52,254 bases of DNA, taken from positions 427,490-479,743 of the forward strand of contig NW_019774502.1 of NCBI RefSeq assembly GCF_001039355.2, written 5' to 3'. Positions 23,305 to 36,040 of the stretch are shown here, piece by piece (positions within the stretch are counted from its first letter, which is position 1; every line of letters starts with the position of its first letter). The notes below the pieces were generated by a model that was not told the DNA's origin, did no database searches, and saw nothing but the letters and a program-made list of their open reading frames with translations. The stretch is from Lingula anatina. Taxonomy: Eukaryota > Brachiopoda > Lingulata > Lingulida > Lingulidae. The translations under genes and the position numbers were made by a program.

Positions 23305-25970
23305 GGATAATGTAATGTATTATGTATGATTACGGAACTCATGGATTTAGATTTTCTAACATGACATAAAAATCATTTCAGTTACGAATCTCGCTTATTT
23401 TTGAATAAATATTCGCCTATCGTGCCGTTAACTGGTTTGCCCTGTGTGCAATGCATCTTAGGCTTCGTTCACATGCAATGTCTATTTTCTATTTTCTATT
23501 TTCGGTATGTCTTATGATCACGGTCTGTGCACTGAATATCCCGCCGCGTAATTACTGGCAGCGCGAGCCAGTTACTTATAGTAACTTATAGTCAAATTTG
23601 TACTCGGATAAGTAAATCAATGCATGCAGTTGAGTCCCAATATTTATATATAGAAAGGAAGGGAAATGTTTGCTTCAAAATTTAGGCAATAAAAATTATA
23701 TCCGAATTGAATATATCTTGCTTCAAACATGTAATCAGTATCAGTTGAAAATAATGTAAGTTTTAAAGGATAATAAACGACAACGTGAACATCAAAGATT
23801 TCCGATTTCCTTTTCACATATCCTCCTGCACCAACGTCCCATTCCAAGCAGCATTTTACTACGAAATTTCTTCTTACCTTTAGAGATTTAGAATTTTACA
23901 CGCAGTTTAAATATAATAAATGCACTGAACCGTCCAACAGTGGAAATAATTGTAGTTATAAACTATTTCTAATTTATTTTAGTTGAAAAGTCAATATAGC
24001 GAGCGTCGTTCACTTCCAGACAACTGTCGAGGAATTCAAGGTCATTCTTTAATCGTATTTCACCTGCTTGTCATCCCCTAAAAGATCTTTCGAAGCTTGG
24101 ATTCTTAATTTTCATTCTGTCCTAGCATTCGGCGCCATTTTGACGTCACACTGTCCATTCAGCTGTAAAACGACGTCATATGCCTGCTGAGTTATCAGGC
24201 CGAGTTATACGTCAAACAAACGTAGTAAATGTAACGTAATTCCAGAAGAAAGTTATCGATTTGGCCATTTGGCTAACGGATAACATTAGTGTTCATGCGG
24301 GCGAGAGTCAGTTTGATTTATAGCCTCGTGTAAATAATCATTTTTAAATTGTTGGTAAACAGGGCGTGACTGCCATGTATATAAATGTCGTCTGTACCCT
24401 CCATACAGATAAGTACACCGTTTATTTTAAAACACTAGGATGGGCCAAATGTGCATATCTGATAACTAATCTGAGATACAAAGGGTAAGATGCCGGTGTA
24501 ACGTGACAGAGAGTCCCCCATGACAGAGAGTACGCTTCCCATTCATTTGTACAGGTTAGCCTAGCCTTAGATTTTGACGCACGTAGTTCAGGCTGACCCT
24601 AACCATTATAACTTTATGGAGGGCGGACTTTCTGTTACACGAACCCTCAGTTTCGTTACACCTGAACCAGGCTGGGTGAGACGCGCACCTTCATTATGAG
24701 ATACTGCCACCGTTCAGTGAGTAGGCCTAATTAAGTCAGCAAAGCGTGAAGAGGTCAACTCAACTTGTCTTCTGGGCATAAGAGAAGTTCGTTTTCAGCT
24801 TACCTTGGATCTGAAGATACGAAACGGAAAACCCTATGACAATATTCAGAATCCTTGGAGAGAATCCATCACCATAATTTCTCCCACTATCGCGTTAAAG
24901 ATAAGAAGCTAAAGAAGATTGCCTTAACGCCAACGTGCGTAGAACTAAATAGCTTATTTTATCTGAACCCACCTGTCTTATACACCACGCGCGGAACTCG
25001 CACCTTGGTTACACGATAGAAAATTTGAGCGTCGGTACGATTCAGTGTAGCGTTGTCGTTAAGCTAATAAGACCGAGTTCTGCTTATGTTGTGTGAGATT
25101 CGGCGGGACAACAAGTCCAAGAATCGTTCTCAAGCACTGACTCATTTTCTTATACATACACATGTATATTTATTATTTATTCAATATAATGCAATCAACG
25201 TTTCTGTCAGCGTAGAGAGAGCAAAGCATCACCGGGCATCTGAACGTCAGGGTGTATTAACATCGACATCTCCCATTAGGAAATTGCTTTCAAGTTAAAG
25301 ACAGAGAACGAGCGTTTGACGGAGACAGGCTGGTTAACCGCTGGTTAACCGATAAATCCAGGCTGATGATTGTTCCATGAATGAGACATCTGGCAGTGGT
25401 AATTCAGTTATTGAGATCCATGAATGATCTTACAGTGAGACCCGTTGTATAAAAACCGAGAATCCGTGTTAATGAGAGGCTCTCCATTGGATCCATACCG
25501 GTTCGGGCTAGCGTGCCGCAAGCCAGTCAAAATTTAGGACGGGGCTTACCTGTACAAATCAATGTATCACGGGGGATCTCTCGTACACGACCAGCTGGAC
25601 TAGTCTCATGCTATACTATTATATGTAAGTATACAGAACGAACGTCATTGGACTAATGCTTACAGGGTTGACTATAATCTACAGTACACACGACCCTCAT
25701 AATACTATTATTCATCTAAAGGGACAAGTGCACTGGTTTCCGATAAATATATATTGTATACGCCGATGTGCTGTTTACGTGCCGATATTCACGCAAAGGC
25801 GGTCAATACGTGAGACAAATTTGACACCGACGACGCAACGTTTTCCCCAATTTATCAGATTTAAAGCCTGCAAATTTGTTCCGGCCAATAAACACCACAG
25901 GGCTTCGAGTGAACTGATCCTTGTCCTATGTAAGTACCAATATAGGCCAAGCTTGAGGTATCTGTGGGTT
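23305..25970. repeat. Left copy of a 2.6-kb non-coding duplication (likely alternative haplotype)
   Basis: This copy starts GGATAATGTAATGTATTATG and runs up to the single N at 25971. The same start recurs right after that N, and the end (CTTGAGGTATCTGTGGG) recurs near 28561-28577. The copies align throughout with scattered substitutions and small indels. One block differs completely (about 23458-23605 versus 26125-26229). AATAAA at 23404-23409, a candidate polyadenylation signal for SLC10 paralogue B, reads AACAAA in the right copy. No gene is seen. Confidence 0.88.
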
Positions 25971-25971
25971 N
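25971..25971. other. Single-N contig join
   Basis: One N lies exactly between the two copies of the 2.6-kb duplication. It marks a scaffold join of unknown true size. Confidence 0.95.
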
Positions 25972-28579
25972 GGATAATGTAATGTATTATGTATGATTAC
26001 GGAACTCATGGATTTAGATTTTCTAACATGACATAAAAATCATTTCAGTTACGAATCTCACTTATTTTTGAACAAATATTCGCCTATCGTGCCGGCAACT
26101 GGTATGCGCTGTGTGAAATGCATCATCTTTTTATTTGCTTTGATATATATTGCAAACTTCATGTTTTTCTATTTATTTATGTTATGATATTTTTTTCAAA
26201 TGTTTTTGTCAAACTTATATTAGATCTTAGGATAAGTAAATCAATGCATGCAGTTATGTCCCAATATCTATATATAGAAAGGAAGGGAAATGCTTGCTTC
26301 AAAATTTAGGCGATAAAAATTATATCCGAATTGAACATATCTTGCTTCAAACATGTAATCAGTATCAGTTGAAAAAACTGTAAGTTTTAAAGGATAATAA
26401 ACGACAACGTGAACATCAAAGATTTCCGATTTCCTTTTCACATATCCTCCTGCACCAACGTCCCATTCCAAGCAGCATTTTACTACGAAATTTCTTCTTA
26501 CCTTTAGACATTTAGAATTTTCACACGTAGTTTAAATGCAATAAATGCACTGAACCGTCCAACAGTGGAAATAATTGTAGTTATAAACTATTTCTAATTT
26601 ATTTTAGTTTAAAAGTCAATATAGCGAGCGTCGTTCACTTCCAGACAACTGTCGAGGAATTCAAGGTCATTCTTTAATCGTATTTCACCTGCTCGTCATC
26701 CCCTAAAAGACCTTTCGAAGCTTGGATTCTTAATTTTCATTCTGTCCAAGCATTCGGCGCCATTTTGACGTCACACTGTCCATTCAGCTGTAAAACGACG
26801 TCATATGCCTGCTGAGTTATCAGGCCGAGTTATACGTCAAACAAACGTAGTAAATGTTACGTAATTCCAGAAGAAAGTTATCGAATTTGGCCATTTGGCT
26901 AATGGATAACATTAGTGTTCATGCGGGAGTCAGTTTGATTTATAGCTCCGTTTGAATAATCATTTTTAAACTGTTGGTAAACAGGGCGTGACTGCCATGT
27001 ATATAAATGTCGTCTGTATCCTCCATACAGATAAGTACACCGTTTATTTTAAAACACTAGGATGGGCCAAATGTGCTTATCTGATAACTAATCTGAGATA
27101 CAAGGGGTAAGATGCCGGTGTAACGTGACAGAGAGTCCCCCATGACAGAGAGTGCGCTTCCCATTCATTTGTACAGGTTAGCCTAGCCTTAGATTTTGAC
27201 GCACCTAAGTCAGGCTGACCCTAACCATTATAACTATATGGAGGGCGGACTTTCTGTTACACGAACCCTCAGTTTCGTTATACCTGAACCAGGCTGGGTG
27301 AGACGAGCACCTTCATTATGAGATACTGCCACCGTTCAGTGAGTACTGCCACCGTTCAACAAAGCGTGAAGAGGTCAACTCAACTTGTCTTCTGGGCATA
27401 AGAGAAGTTCGTTTTCAGCTTACCCTGGATCTGAAGACACGAAACGGAAAACCCTATGACAATATTCAGAATCCTTGGAGAGAATCCATCACCATAATTT
27501 CTCCCACTATCGTGTAAAAGATAAGACGCTAAAGAAGATTGCCTTAACGCCAACGTGCGTAGAACTAAATAGCTTAATTTATCTGAACCCACCTGTCTTA
27601 TACACCACGCGCGGAACTCGCACCTTGGTTACACGATAGGAAATTTGAGCGTCAGAACGATTCAGTGTAGCGTTGTCGTTAAGCTAATGAGACCGAGTTC
27701 TGCTTATGTTGTGTGAGATTCGGCGTGACAAGTACTCCAAGAATCGTTCTCAAGCACTGACTCATTTTCTTATACATACACATTTATATTTATTATTCAT
27801 TCAATATAATGCAATCAACGTTTCTGCTAGAGAGATAAAATCATCACCGGGCATCTGAACGTCAGGGTGTATTAACATCGACATCTCCCATTAGGAAATT
27901 GCTTTCAAGTTTAAGACAGAGAACGAGCGCTTAACGCAGACAGGATGGTTAACTGCCGGTTAACCGATAAATCCAGGCTGATGATTGTTCCATGAATGAG
28001 ACATCTGGCAGTGGTAATTCAGTTATTGAGAGCCATGAATGATCTAAGAGTGAGACCGTTGTATAGAAACCGAGAGACCTTGTTCATGAGAGGCCCTCCA
28101 CTGGATCCATACCGGTTCGGGCTAGCGTGACGCAAGCCAGTCAAAATTTAGGACGGGGCTTACCTGTACAAATCAATGTATCACGGGGGATCTCTCGTAC
28201 ACGACCAGCTGGGCTAGTCTCATGCTATACTATTATATGTAAGTATACAGAACGAACGTCATTGGACTAATGCTTACAGGGTTGACTATAATCTACACAC
28301 GACCCTCATAATGCTATTATTCATCTAAAGGGACAAGTGCACTGGTTTCCGATAAATATATATTGTATACACCGATGTGCTGTTTACGTGCCGATATTCA
28401 CGCAAAGGCGGTCAATACGTGAGACAAATTTGACACCAACGACGCAACGTTTTTCCTAATTTATCAGATTTAAAGCATACAAATTTGTTCCGGTCAGTAA
28501 ACACCTTAGGGTTGTGAGTGAACTGATCCTTGTCCTATGTAAGTACCAATATAGGCCAAGCTTGAGGTATCTGTGGGGT
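25972..28579. repeat. Right copy of the 2.6-kb duplication
   Basis: Counterpart of 23305-25970 with haplotype-level differences; see that entry. It continues without a break into the ZIP gene start, so this copy is the one correctly joined to the ZIP contig. It probably includes the ZIP promoter. No coding sequence is recognised. Confidence 0.88.
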
Positions 28580-29056
28580 TTTTTCGCAATTCCGCACGTA
28601 CGCCGGACATAACTCGTGATCATTACATTAATAGATCTCAAGATCGACCGACCAACGTATCACCGACTTGGCTGCGCAGCAAAAGGTCTATTTCGAACCC
28701 AGCAGAATGGACCTGACAACGTTGAAGATTCTGTTGTTATTTCTGCTTCTTCTTCTGACTGCTGTGTTCGGTTTCCTGCCCCTGGGCCTGTTGCTTTACC
28801 TCGCAGACCCGAAGGACAGTGTTGGGGGTAAAACAAGGAAGTGGCTGTCACGACTGTCCTGTTTCGCGGGCGGAGTTTTCCTGGGTACGACTCTATTGCA
28901 CTTACAACCCGAAGTACACGAAGCAATGGAATACGTGTTGAAAACCAAGAACATAAACACCGATTTTCCCGTTGCTGAATTTGTTATTGGATGTGGTTTC
29001 TTTCTTGTGATATTGTTAGATACTATCGTCATGAAGATAAAGTACAGAAGGCAAGG
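27560..29056. repeat. 1,497-bp copy appearing identical to 29058-30554
   Basis: Every stretch compared matches 29058-30554 at a constant offset of 1498. It ends at the N at 29057. This is unmerged overlap between contig ends, not a biological duplication. Confidence 0.93.
28707..29056 (+). pseudogene. Truncated assembly duplicate of the ZIP transporter 5' end
   Basis: It is identical to the first 350 nt of the ZIP gene at 30205 and stops at the N in 29057, in the middle of the third membrane helix region. It should not be counted as a separate gene or a natural pseudogene. Confidence 0.9.
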
Positions 29057-29057
29057 N
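29057..29057. other. Single-N contig join
   Basis: The N separates the two identical 1,497-bp copies. Confidence 0.95.
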
Positions 29058-30204
29058 TAGAACTAAATAGCTTAATTTATCTGAACCCACCTGTCTTATA
29101 CACCACGCGCGGAACTCGCACCTTGGTTACACGATAGGAAATTTGAGCGTCAGAACGATTCAGTGTAGCGTTGTCGTTAAGCTAATGAGACCGAGTTCTG
29201 CTTATGTTGTGTGAGATTCGGCGTGACAAGTACTCCAAGAATCGTTCTCAAGCACTGACTCATTTTCTTATACATACACATTTATATTTATTATTCATTC
29301 AATATAATGCAATCAACGTTTCTGCTAGAGAGATAAAATCATCACCGGGCATCTGAACGTCAGGGTGTATTAACATCGACATCTCCCATTAGGAAATTGC
29401 TTTCAAGTTTAAGACAGAGAACGAGCGCTTAACGCAGACAGGATGGTTAACTGCCGGTTAACCGATAAATCCAGGCTGATGATTGTTCCATGAATGAGAC
29501 ATCTGGCAGTGGTAATTCAGTTATTGAGAGCCATGAATGATCTAAGAGTGAGACCGTTGTATAGAAACCGAGAGACCTTGTTCATGAGAGGCCCTCCACT
29601 GGATCCATACCGGTTCGGGCTAGCGTGACGCAAGCCAGTCAAAATTTAGGACGGGGCTTACCTGTACAAATCAATGTATCACGGGGGATCTCTCGTACAC
29701 GACCAGCTGGGCTAGTCTCATGCTATACTATTATATGTAAGTATACAGAACGAACGTCATTGGACTAATGCTTACAGGGTTGACTATAATCTACACACGA
29801 CCCTCATAATGCTATTATTCATCTAAAGGGACAAGTGCACTGGTTTCCGATAAATATATATTGTATACACCGATGTGCTGTTTACGTGCCGATATTCACG
29901 CAAAGGCGGTCAATACGTGAGACAAATTTGACACCAACGACGCAACGTTTTTCCTAATTTATCAGATTTAAAGCATACAAATTTGTTCCGGTCAGTAAAC
30001 ACCTTAGGGTTGTGAGTGAACTGATCCTTGTCCTATGTAAGTACCAATATAGGCCAAGCTTGAGGTATCTGTGGGGTTTTTTCGCAATTCCGCACGTACG
30101 CCGGACATAACTCGTGATCATTACATTAATAGATCTCAAGATCGACCGACCAACGTATCACCGACTTGGCTGCGCAGCAAAAGGTCTATTTCGAACCCAG
30201 CAGA

Positions 30205-31350
30205 ATGGACCTGACAACGTTGAAGATTCTGTTGTTATTTCTGCTTCTTCTTCTGACTGCTGTGTTCGGTTTCCTGCCCCTGGGCCTGTTGCTTTACCTC
30301 GCAGACCCGAAGGACAGTGTTGGGGGTAAAACAAGGAAGTGGCTGTCACGACTGTCCTGTTTCGCGGGCGGAGTTTTCCTGGGTACGACTCTATTGCACT
30401 TACAACCCGAAGTACACGAAGCAATGGAATACGTGTTGAAAACCAAGAACATAAACACCGATTTTCCCGTTGCTGAATTTGTTATTGGATGTGGTTTCTT
30501 TCTTGTGATATTGTTAGATACTATCGTCATGAAGATAAAGTACAGAAGGCAAGGGTATGACTTATTGACAAACATGAGGTCTTTAGAGGATAGACTGCCT
30601 CTTCAACGTAGTTTTAACGATAATAACATACAAACAGAGAACTCTAGTGGATATAAAAAACATATGCAGAGATCAAAGAGTTGCGAGACTTTTGTCTTTA
30701 ATAGGGTGGATGACTTAAACAGTCTAGAAACTTCATTTTCTTCATATAAAACAACCGATTCTGACGCTGAGGGGGATAGAAAAAACTTGGAACATTGTCA
30801 AATTGAATTTCGTGACGCAGAGACGCCTGCTAGTCAAGCAGAAGAGCACCACCCTATTGCTAACTCGATATCTGTAAGTCAACTCGATTCTCAACAAAAA
30901 CTTCGCTCTATATTACTCTTAGTAGCCGTTTCCTTCCACAGCATATTTGGAGGGCTGGCCCTTGGATTAACGAAAAGTAAACTGGCTCTGTGGACTTTAT
31001 TTATTGCAATAAGTGTACACAAGAGCGTCATTGTTTTTACGATAGGATTACAACTTTTTCAAACGCAGACAGTAAAGCTTGCGATGGTATCTGTGGCAAT
31101 ATTTTCTCTTATTAGTCCAATCGGCGTTGCCATAGGAACGTTTGTTTCAGAAACCAAATCACAGGATGTGATGACGACAGCGCTGGTTAGCTCAATACTA
31201 CAAGGTCTAGCAACAGGAACATTTCTTTACGTCACGTTTTTGGAAATATTACAGAAAGAACTGAGGCATGGGCACAGTGTCACTAAAATATTTTGTATTC
31301 TAGTAGGGTTTTCCTGTATGGCAGGGTTATCTTATTTAGAAGGAGCGTAA
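30205..31350 (+). CDS. ZIP (SLC39A1/2/3-type) metal-ion transporter, single exon
   Basis: Predicted zinc/iron-family importer of the plasma membrane or endosomes, 381 residues, without introns. I chose the ATG at 30205 (MDLTTLK); the frame is open upstream only through a TTG. Helix 1 is about 6-32. Helix 2 contains CFAGGVFLGTTLLHL (52-66). Helix 3 contains FPVAEFVIGCGFFLVILLD (87-105), as in ZIP1/ZIP3. A long cytosolic loop at about 116-232 has only a weak His pair (EEHH, 213-216). Helix 4 has HSIFGGLALG (245-254). Helix 5 has HK (272-273). The C-terminus is short. Two family positions differ. The HSxFEG glutamate is Gly249 (codon GGA at 30949), and the helix-3 glutamate is Asp105. His245 and His272 are kept. 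Transport competence is therefore uncertain. Confidence 0.9.
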   Translation: MDLTTLKILLLFLLLLLTAVFGFLPLGLLLYLADPKDSVGGKTRKWLSRLSCFAGGVFLGTTLLHLQPEVHEAMEYVLKTKNINTDFPVAEFVIGCGFFLVILLDTIVMKIKYRRQGYDLLTNMRSLEDRLPLQRSFNDNNIQTENSSGYKKHMQRSKSCETFVFNRVDDLNSLETSFSSYKTTDSDAEGDRKNLEHCQIEFRDAETPASQAEEHHPIANSISVSQLDSQQKLRSILLLVAVSFHSIFGGLALGLTKSKLALWTLFIAISVHKSVIVFTIGLQLFQTQTVKLAMVSVAIFSLISPIGVAIGTFVSETKSQDVMTTALVSSILQGLATGTFLYVTFLEILQKELRHGHSVTKIFCILVGFSCMAGLSYLEGA

Positions 31351-33265
31351 AGGCTTCTACAGAAAGAGCTATCTTGCCGTGCTCAAAACTCCATCTAATC
31401 CCCTAAAGAGGTTAAAGACTAATTAATATTTATGAAAATTCATTGTGTTTTTATAGGCTCTTGATGCCCTTTACGGCAAGTATGTGCAACGTTCTGAAAG
31501 TTTTGACTAAGCTACCCCTGAAAAATTCCCAAGTAGAACCTAGTATAATTTGAAGTCATTAAAAAATATGCACAGATATCATCTGACAACTGCATATTCT
31601 TATCAAAAGGTCGACTTACAACAAACACGTCGCAGTGTCCCACTAAATTAAACTGATGATTTAGTGACCCAAATGACGCTATCAGAGATTGGGGGGCCAC
31701 GGGGTTGATAGTGTTTTTTATACTGACTGGTGCAATTTTATCTGCAAGAAATCAATCCAAAGAAAATATATATTTCACTAGCACTTAGAATGCAATAAGT
31801 GCATAGATACGATATATATCTCAGGGACATTTACTTCCTCTGATCTATCTTAATTTTTTTGGGAGTATGTGGCGGATGGGGGCGATTAACGGTTTGAAGC
31901 GACCTTATTCCCACCTTTTGACTCGATCGTCTGCAACATTGCAACAGTTTGAAACTGGGATAAATACGTTCAAATCTGACCTAGAAGATATGTTAAGATA
32001 GGGTTTTATAAAATTAAAAGAAATGGTGAATTGAAGTAGACCATGGTACATTTTGCGCCACACACAATTCGCCCCTATGTCGTTTAAACTGATCAAAATA
32101 AAGAAATATTTTTAAGGACAAACATTATTTTCGAAACGATTTAGTAGTTGAATCATTGATGGTTCTGTTGGCTGGATACAATCCTTGGCGCCATACTAGT
32201 TTCATTATTTATAGAACTGAAGCGTGAGTCTGGATGCAGATCTTTCTTGAAAAATGTAGTTGCCAAATGCTTATACTATCAAACTTGTGTCAGAAGCGGA
32301 ATGAAGGTATCAAGGTATTGCTCTGACGATATACAATATTTTACTAGTCTGATATATTTCATCACGATACTTTTTCCAATATTTGATAACTTTTTTGCAC
32401 TTTTTCTTTCCTCTTCTTGATAATGACAAAAAAAGGAAAACCTCAATAAAGAGGCAATAATAAAAAATAATAATAATGATGAATAAACAAATTTGGGTTT
32501 AATTTCCTTGATTTTGCATCTACTTTATCAAGTTACGGGTGGTTTATATGATGCAAGGGATGGGTGCATGCAGTTTTACTAAGGCAAAATACTTTAGTAG
32601 TTAAACATTTTTCTAACATTACACGTTTTCCAACATTTGATAAACTTATTGTGATTGTCTCCTTTTTTGGATATAAAAAAGATTAAAGACAAAAAAGATG
32701 CATCCCCGAAAATGGATTAAAATTAGTGAAAGGATTTCACCCGAGTTTAAATTATTCTGTAGTTGCAAGTTGTTTGACCACTTTCGACCACTGCCATGAA
32801 AATTTCACGCTATTTGTAAATAAAGGATTAAAAAAATTATTTTAAAATTATATATTCAAAATTTATCTTAAATTTACAGAGTTAACGCAAAAACGCACAA
32901 ATGACGAAAGATGCACTGAATTTCTTTGGGGGGGAAATGCATTTGGATGTACCGTTTTAAAAATTTTGGTGAGATGGCATCGGGCATACAGAGATGAGTA
33001 CGTGCATCAAAAACGCTACCAAAATCAGTTTCGTTAAGTGTCACGGCAATAACTCAGACCTTTAGTGTAACCCCTGGTTCAGGGTGGAGTGGGAAGGAGG
33101 AGAGGGGGGGGCAGGCAGTGGAGGGGGTATCATCGCTTCGATCCTTAATGCCATTATTCATATGTGTGTCAAAACTGATTTACTCTTGTAACATAATTAC
33201 AGTCCATTTTTTTTAATATAATTCATGTGTCCTAAACAAAGCCTAAGACCAAGGAAAGAAAATGA
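31351..33265. other. ZIP 3' UTR and convergent spacer
   Basis: No coding sequence is recognised. AATAAA at 32097-32102 is the first good polyadenylation candidate after the ZIP stop; another is near 32444. A purine-rich stretch lies near 33085-33130. The ZIP and SPATA18 genes converge here. Confidence 0.5.
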
Positions 33266-33272
33266 AAGCAAT

Positions 33273-35957
33273 TTTATTGAGATTCATGCAAACTACACAC
33301 AAATCAACTATTAGATACATACAATTTACAATAGGTGATTAAAATCAAATAAAATAGTATTATACAGTGATCAATAAATACAAATATGCACTAAATATCT
33401 GGTGTAAATATCAAAATATAAATCTTAAATCTCTAATAAAGAAATCTTTTACAGAAAGACGATAAATTGTGATACATTTATGCAATATATATTTTTTTTC
33501 TAGAATCAATAAAAACAATCAAAATGTTGCCAAAAGCTTTAATAAAGCTTATAAGAGCCTGATTATCACTCAGTGATTTAAGCAAAATATGAAGCATATT
33601 AAAATAATTAAAGCAACAAACAACTCTAAATCACCTGAGAAACTGATATTAATCTTAATTAATACTTCTGATGCACTGGTATCTTTCAAGAATACATTTT
33701 TGAGACATTACATCATATAATAAAACCAAAATTGATCAATTTACCCCATCCAAATAAAAATAAGGACACTGCTGACCTTAAAGCTGCATTGAAAATGTTT
33801 CTCAATTTCTTTCTTTGTGTAAATAAGTCAACTTTTAATATGTTGAAAAAGAAACACAGAGAAATATTCAAACAATTATAATATCTTAATTGATGCCACT
33901 GCATTCAACTTTTTTCAAGAGTCTTGAGTCATAATAAGAAGTAAATGTAACAAATTTAAACTTTAATACTGAAGAATTGATACATGATATCTATAACTAT
34001 CTGACAAAAAAGTAAATATACAGTGTTTGCTTAAGCTCTTGAACAAGAATATATATGAAGATAGAATAATTGTCACAAAGCTACAAAATCTTGCCTATCC
34101 TGTTCTTATATTTGTACAGGACAGAGTCAGAAGGACGGAACAATAGTCAGAAAGCTATTATACAGCAATCAATAAGGATACTGCATAGTCTATACTTTGG
34201 CAAATACCTTGTGTTCATTGGTCTCTAAATTTATGTTGATTATTATATCAATGAATTTCAATGCTACATGGTAAACAAGATTTATTACACTGCAATGTAA
34301 AATTTCTTTTACAGTGAAGATAGCACATGCCTAATATCATGTGTGCATGTTGCGCTGTCTTACTAAATATCCTATTAAATAAATCACCAAACCAAACACA
34401 ACAAATACCAAAAGAAAGTTCTAGTATACCCTTGTTTAAATGTGATACTAAATTGTAATCTGCATAGGTGGATACTGATAAATTTACCACTGTGACAATA
34501 GAGCCATTACAAAGAAATTGTCCATATCAGGATTAATATTGACATTCACCCTTCTCATCTTAATCAAAAATATATATTGTGTGGTATATAACAAGCTGTT
34601 AATTTTCAAAGAAGACAAGAAATCTTCAGTCCTTAAAATGTATGAAAATACTGCTCCAAAGTCTAATCTTCAAAGTCTTCACAATTTATGCAAAAAATCA
34701 TTCCTCTCTATNAACTCTAAATCACCTGAGAAACTGATATTAATCTTAATTAATACTTCTGATGCACTGGTATCTTTCAAGAATACATTTTTGAGACATT
34801 ACATCATATAATAAAACCAAAATTGATCAATTTACCCCATCCAAATAAAAATAAGGACACTGCTGACCTTAAAGCTGCATTGAAAATGTTTCTCAATTTC
34901 TTTCTTTGTGTAAATAAGTCAACTTTTAATATGTTGAAAAAGAAACACAGAGAAATATTCAAACAATTATAATATCTTAATTGATGCCACTGCATTCAAC
35001 TTTTTTCAAGAGTCTTGAGTCATAATAAGAAGTAAATGTAACAAATTTAAACTTTAATACTGAAGAATTGATACATGATATCTATAACTATCTGACAAAA
35101 AAGTAAATATACAGTGTTTGCTTAAGCTCTTGAACAAGAATATATATGAAGATAGAATAATTGTCACAAAGCTACAAAATCTTGCCTATCCTGTTCTTAT
35201 ATTTGTACAGGACAGAGTCAGAAGGACGGAACAATAGTCAGAAAGCTATTATACAGCAATCAATAAGGATACTGCATAGTCTATACTTTGGCAAATACCT
35301 TGTGTTCATTGGTCTCTAAATTTATGTTGATTATTATATCAATGAATTTCAATGCTACATGGTAAACAAGATTTATTACACTGCAATGTAAAATTTCTTT
35401 TACAGTGAAGATAGCACATGCCTAATATCATGTGTGCATGTTGCGCTGTCTTACTAAATATCCTATTAAATAAATCACCAAACCAAACACAACAAATACC
35501 AAAAGAAAGTTCTAGTATACCCTTGTTTAAATGTGATACTAAATTGTAATCTGCATAGGTGGATACTGATAAATTTACCACTGTGACAATAGAGCCATTA
35601 CAAAGAAATTGTCCATATCAGGATTAATATTGACATTCACCCTTCTCATCTTAATCAAAAATATATATTGTGTGGTATATAACAAGCTGTTAATTTTCAA
35701 AGAAGACAAGAAATCTTCAGTCCTTAAAATGTATGAAAATACTGCTCCAAAGTCTAATCTTCAAAGTCTTCACAATTTATGCAAAAAATCATTCCTCTCT
35801 ATTGTCCACATTGATTTGCAGTCTTTCTATTTCATCAAAATAGTGTTCCAAAAAACCACAACCTTACACCAAAAACTTCAAAATTCTTCAAAAGACGTCT
35901 TCCAAATTTTCCTTATTCATCATCTGGTAATTTTTAGGCTATGCACACAGCACACAA
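33273..35957 (-). other. SPATA18: Probable SPATA18 3' UTR with polyadenylation signal
   Basis: AATAAA on the minus strand at 33273-33278 would end a long UTR after the distal stop at 35958-35960. The stretch contains a 1,090-bp repeat (33622-34711 equals 34713-35802), so the real UTR would be about 1.6 kb. No ORF here has coding support. Confidence 0.5.
33622..35802. repeat. Two copies, apparently identical, of 1,090 bp around a single N
   Basis: Positions 33622-34711 match 34713-35802 at a constant offset of 1091 in every stretch compared, with the N at 34712 between them. ORFs within it occur twice with identical translations. This is unmerged contig overlap. Confidence 0.93.
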
Positions 35958-36040
35958 TTAGTAGTTGGAGAGGCTAGTAGAAGCTGTGTATGGGCGTGGG
36001 GAACTGGAGCGGAGAGAGCTACGACTACTGGGACGGAAAC
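35958..36040 (-). CDS. SPATA18: SPATA18 distal alternative last exon
   Basis: After a CTGCAG acceptor it joins exon 11 in the same phase and encodes GFRPSSRSSLRSSSPRPYTA then STSLSNY and TAA. Its Arg/Ser/Pro composition continues the tail of exon 11, which supports real coding use. Confidence 0.75.

Noticed and set aside
23644-26471. 67-codon minus-strand ORF present in both haplotype copies
   Set aside because: The differences visible between the two translations change amino acids, there is no family match, and persistence in both copies follows simply from allelic identity.
28707-29056. A second, truncated ZIP gene in tandem
   Set aside because: It is identical to the 5' end of the full gene and ends exactly at an N, so it is a contig-overlap artefact rather than a paralogue or natural pseudogene.
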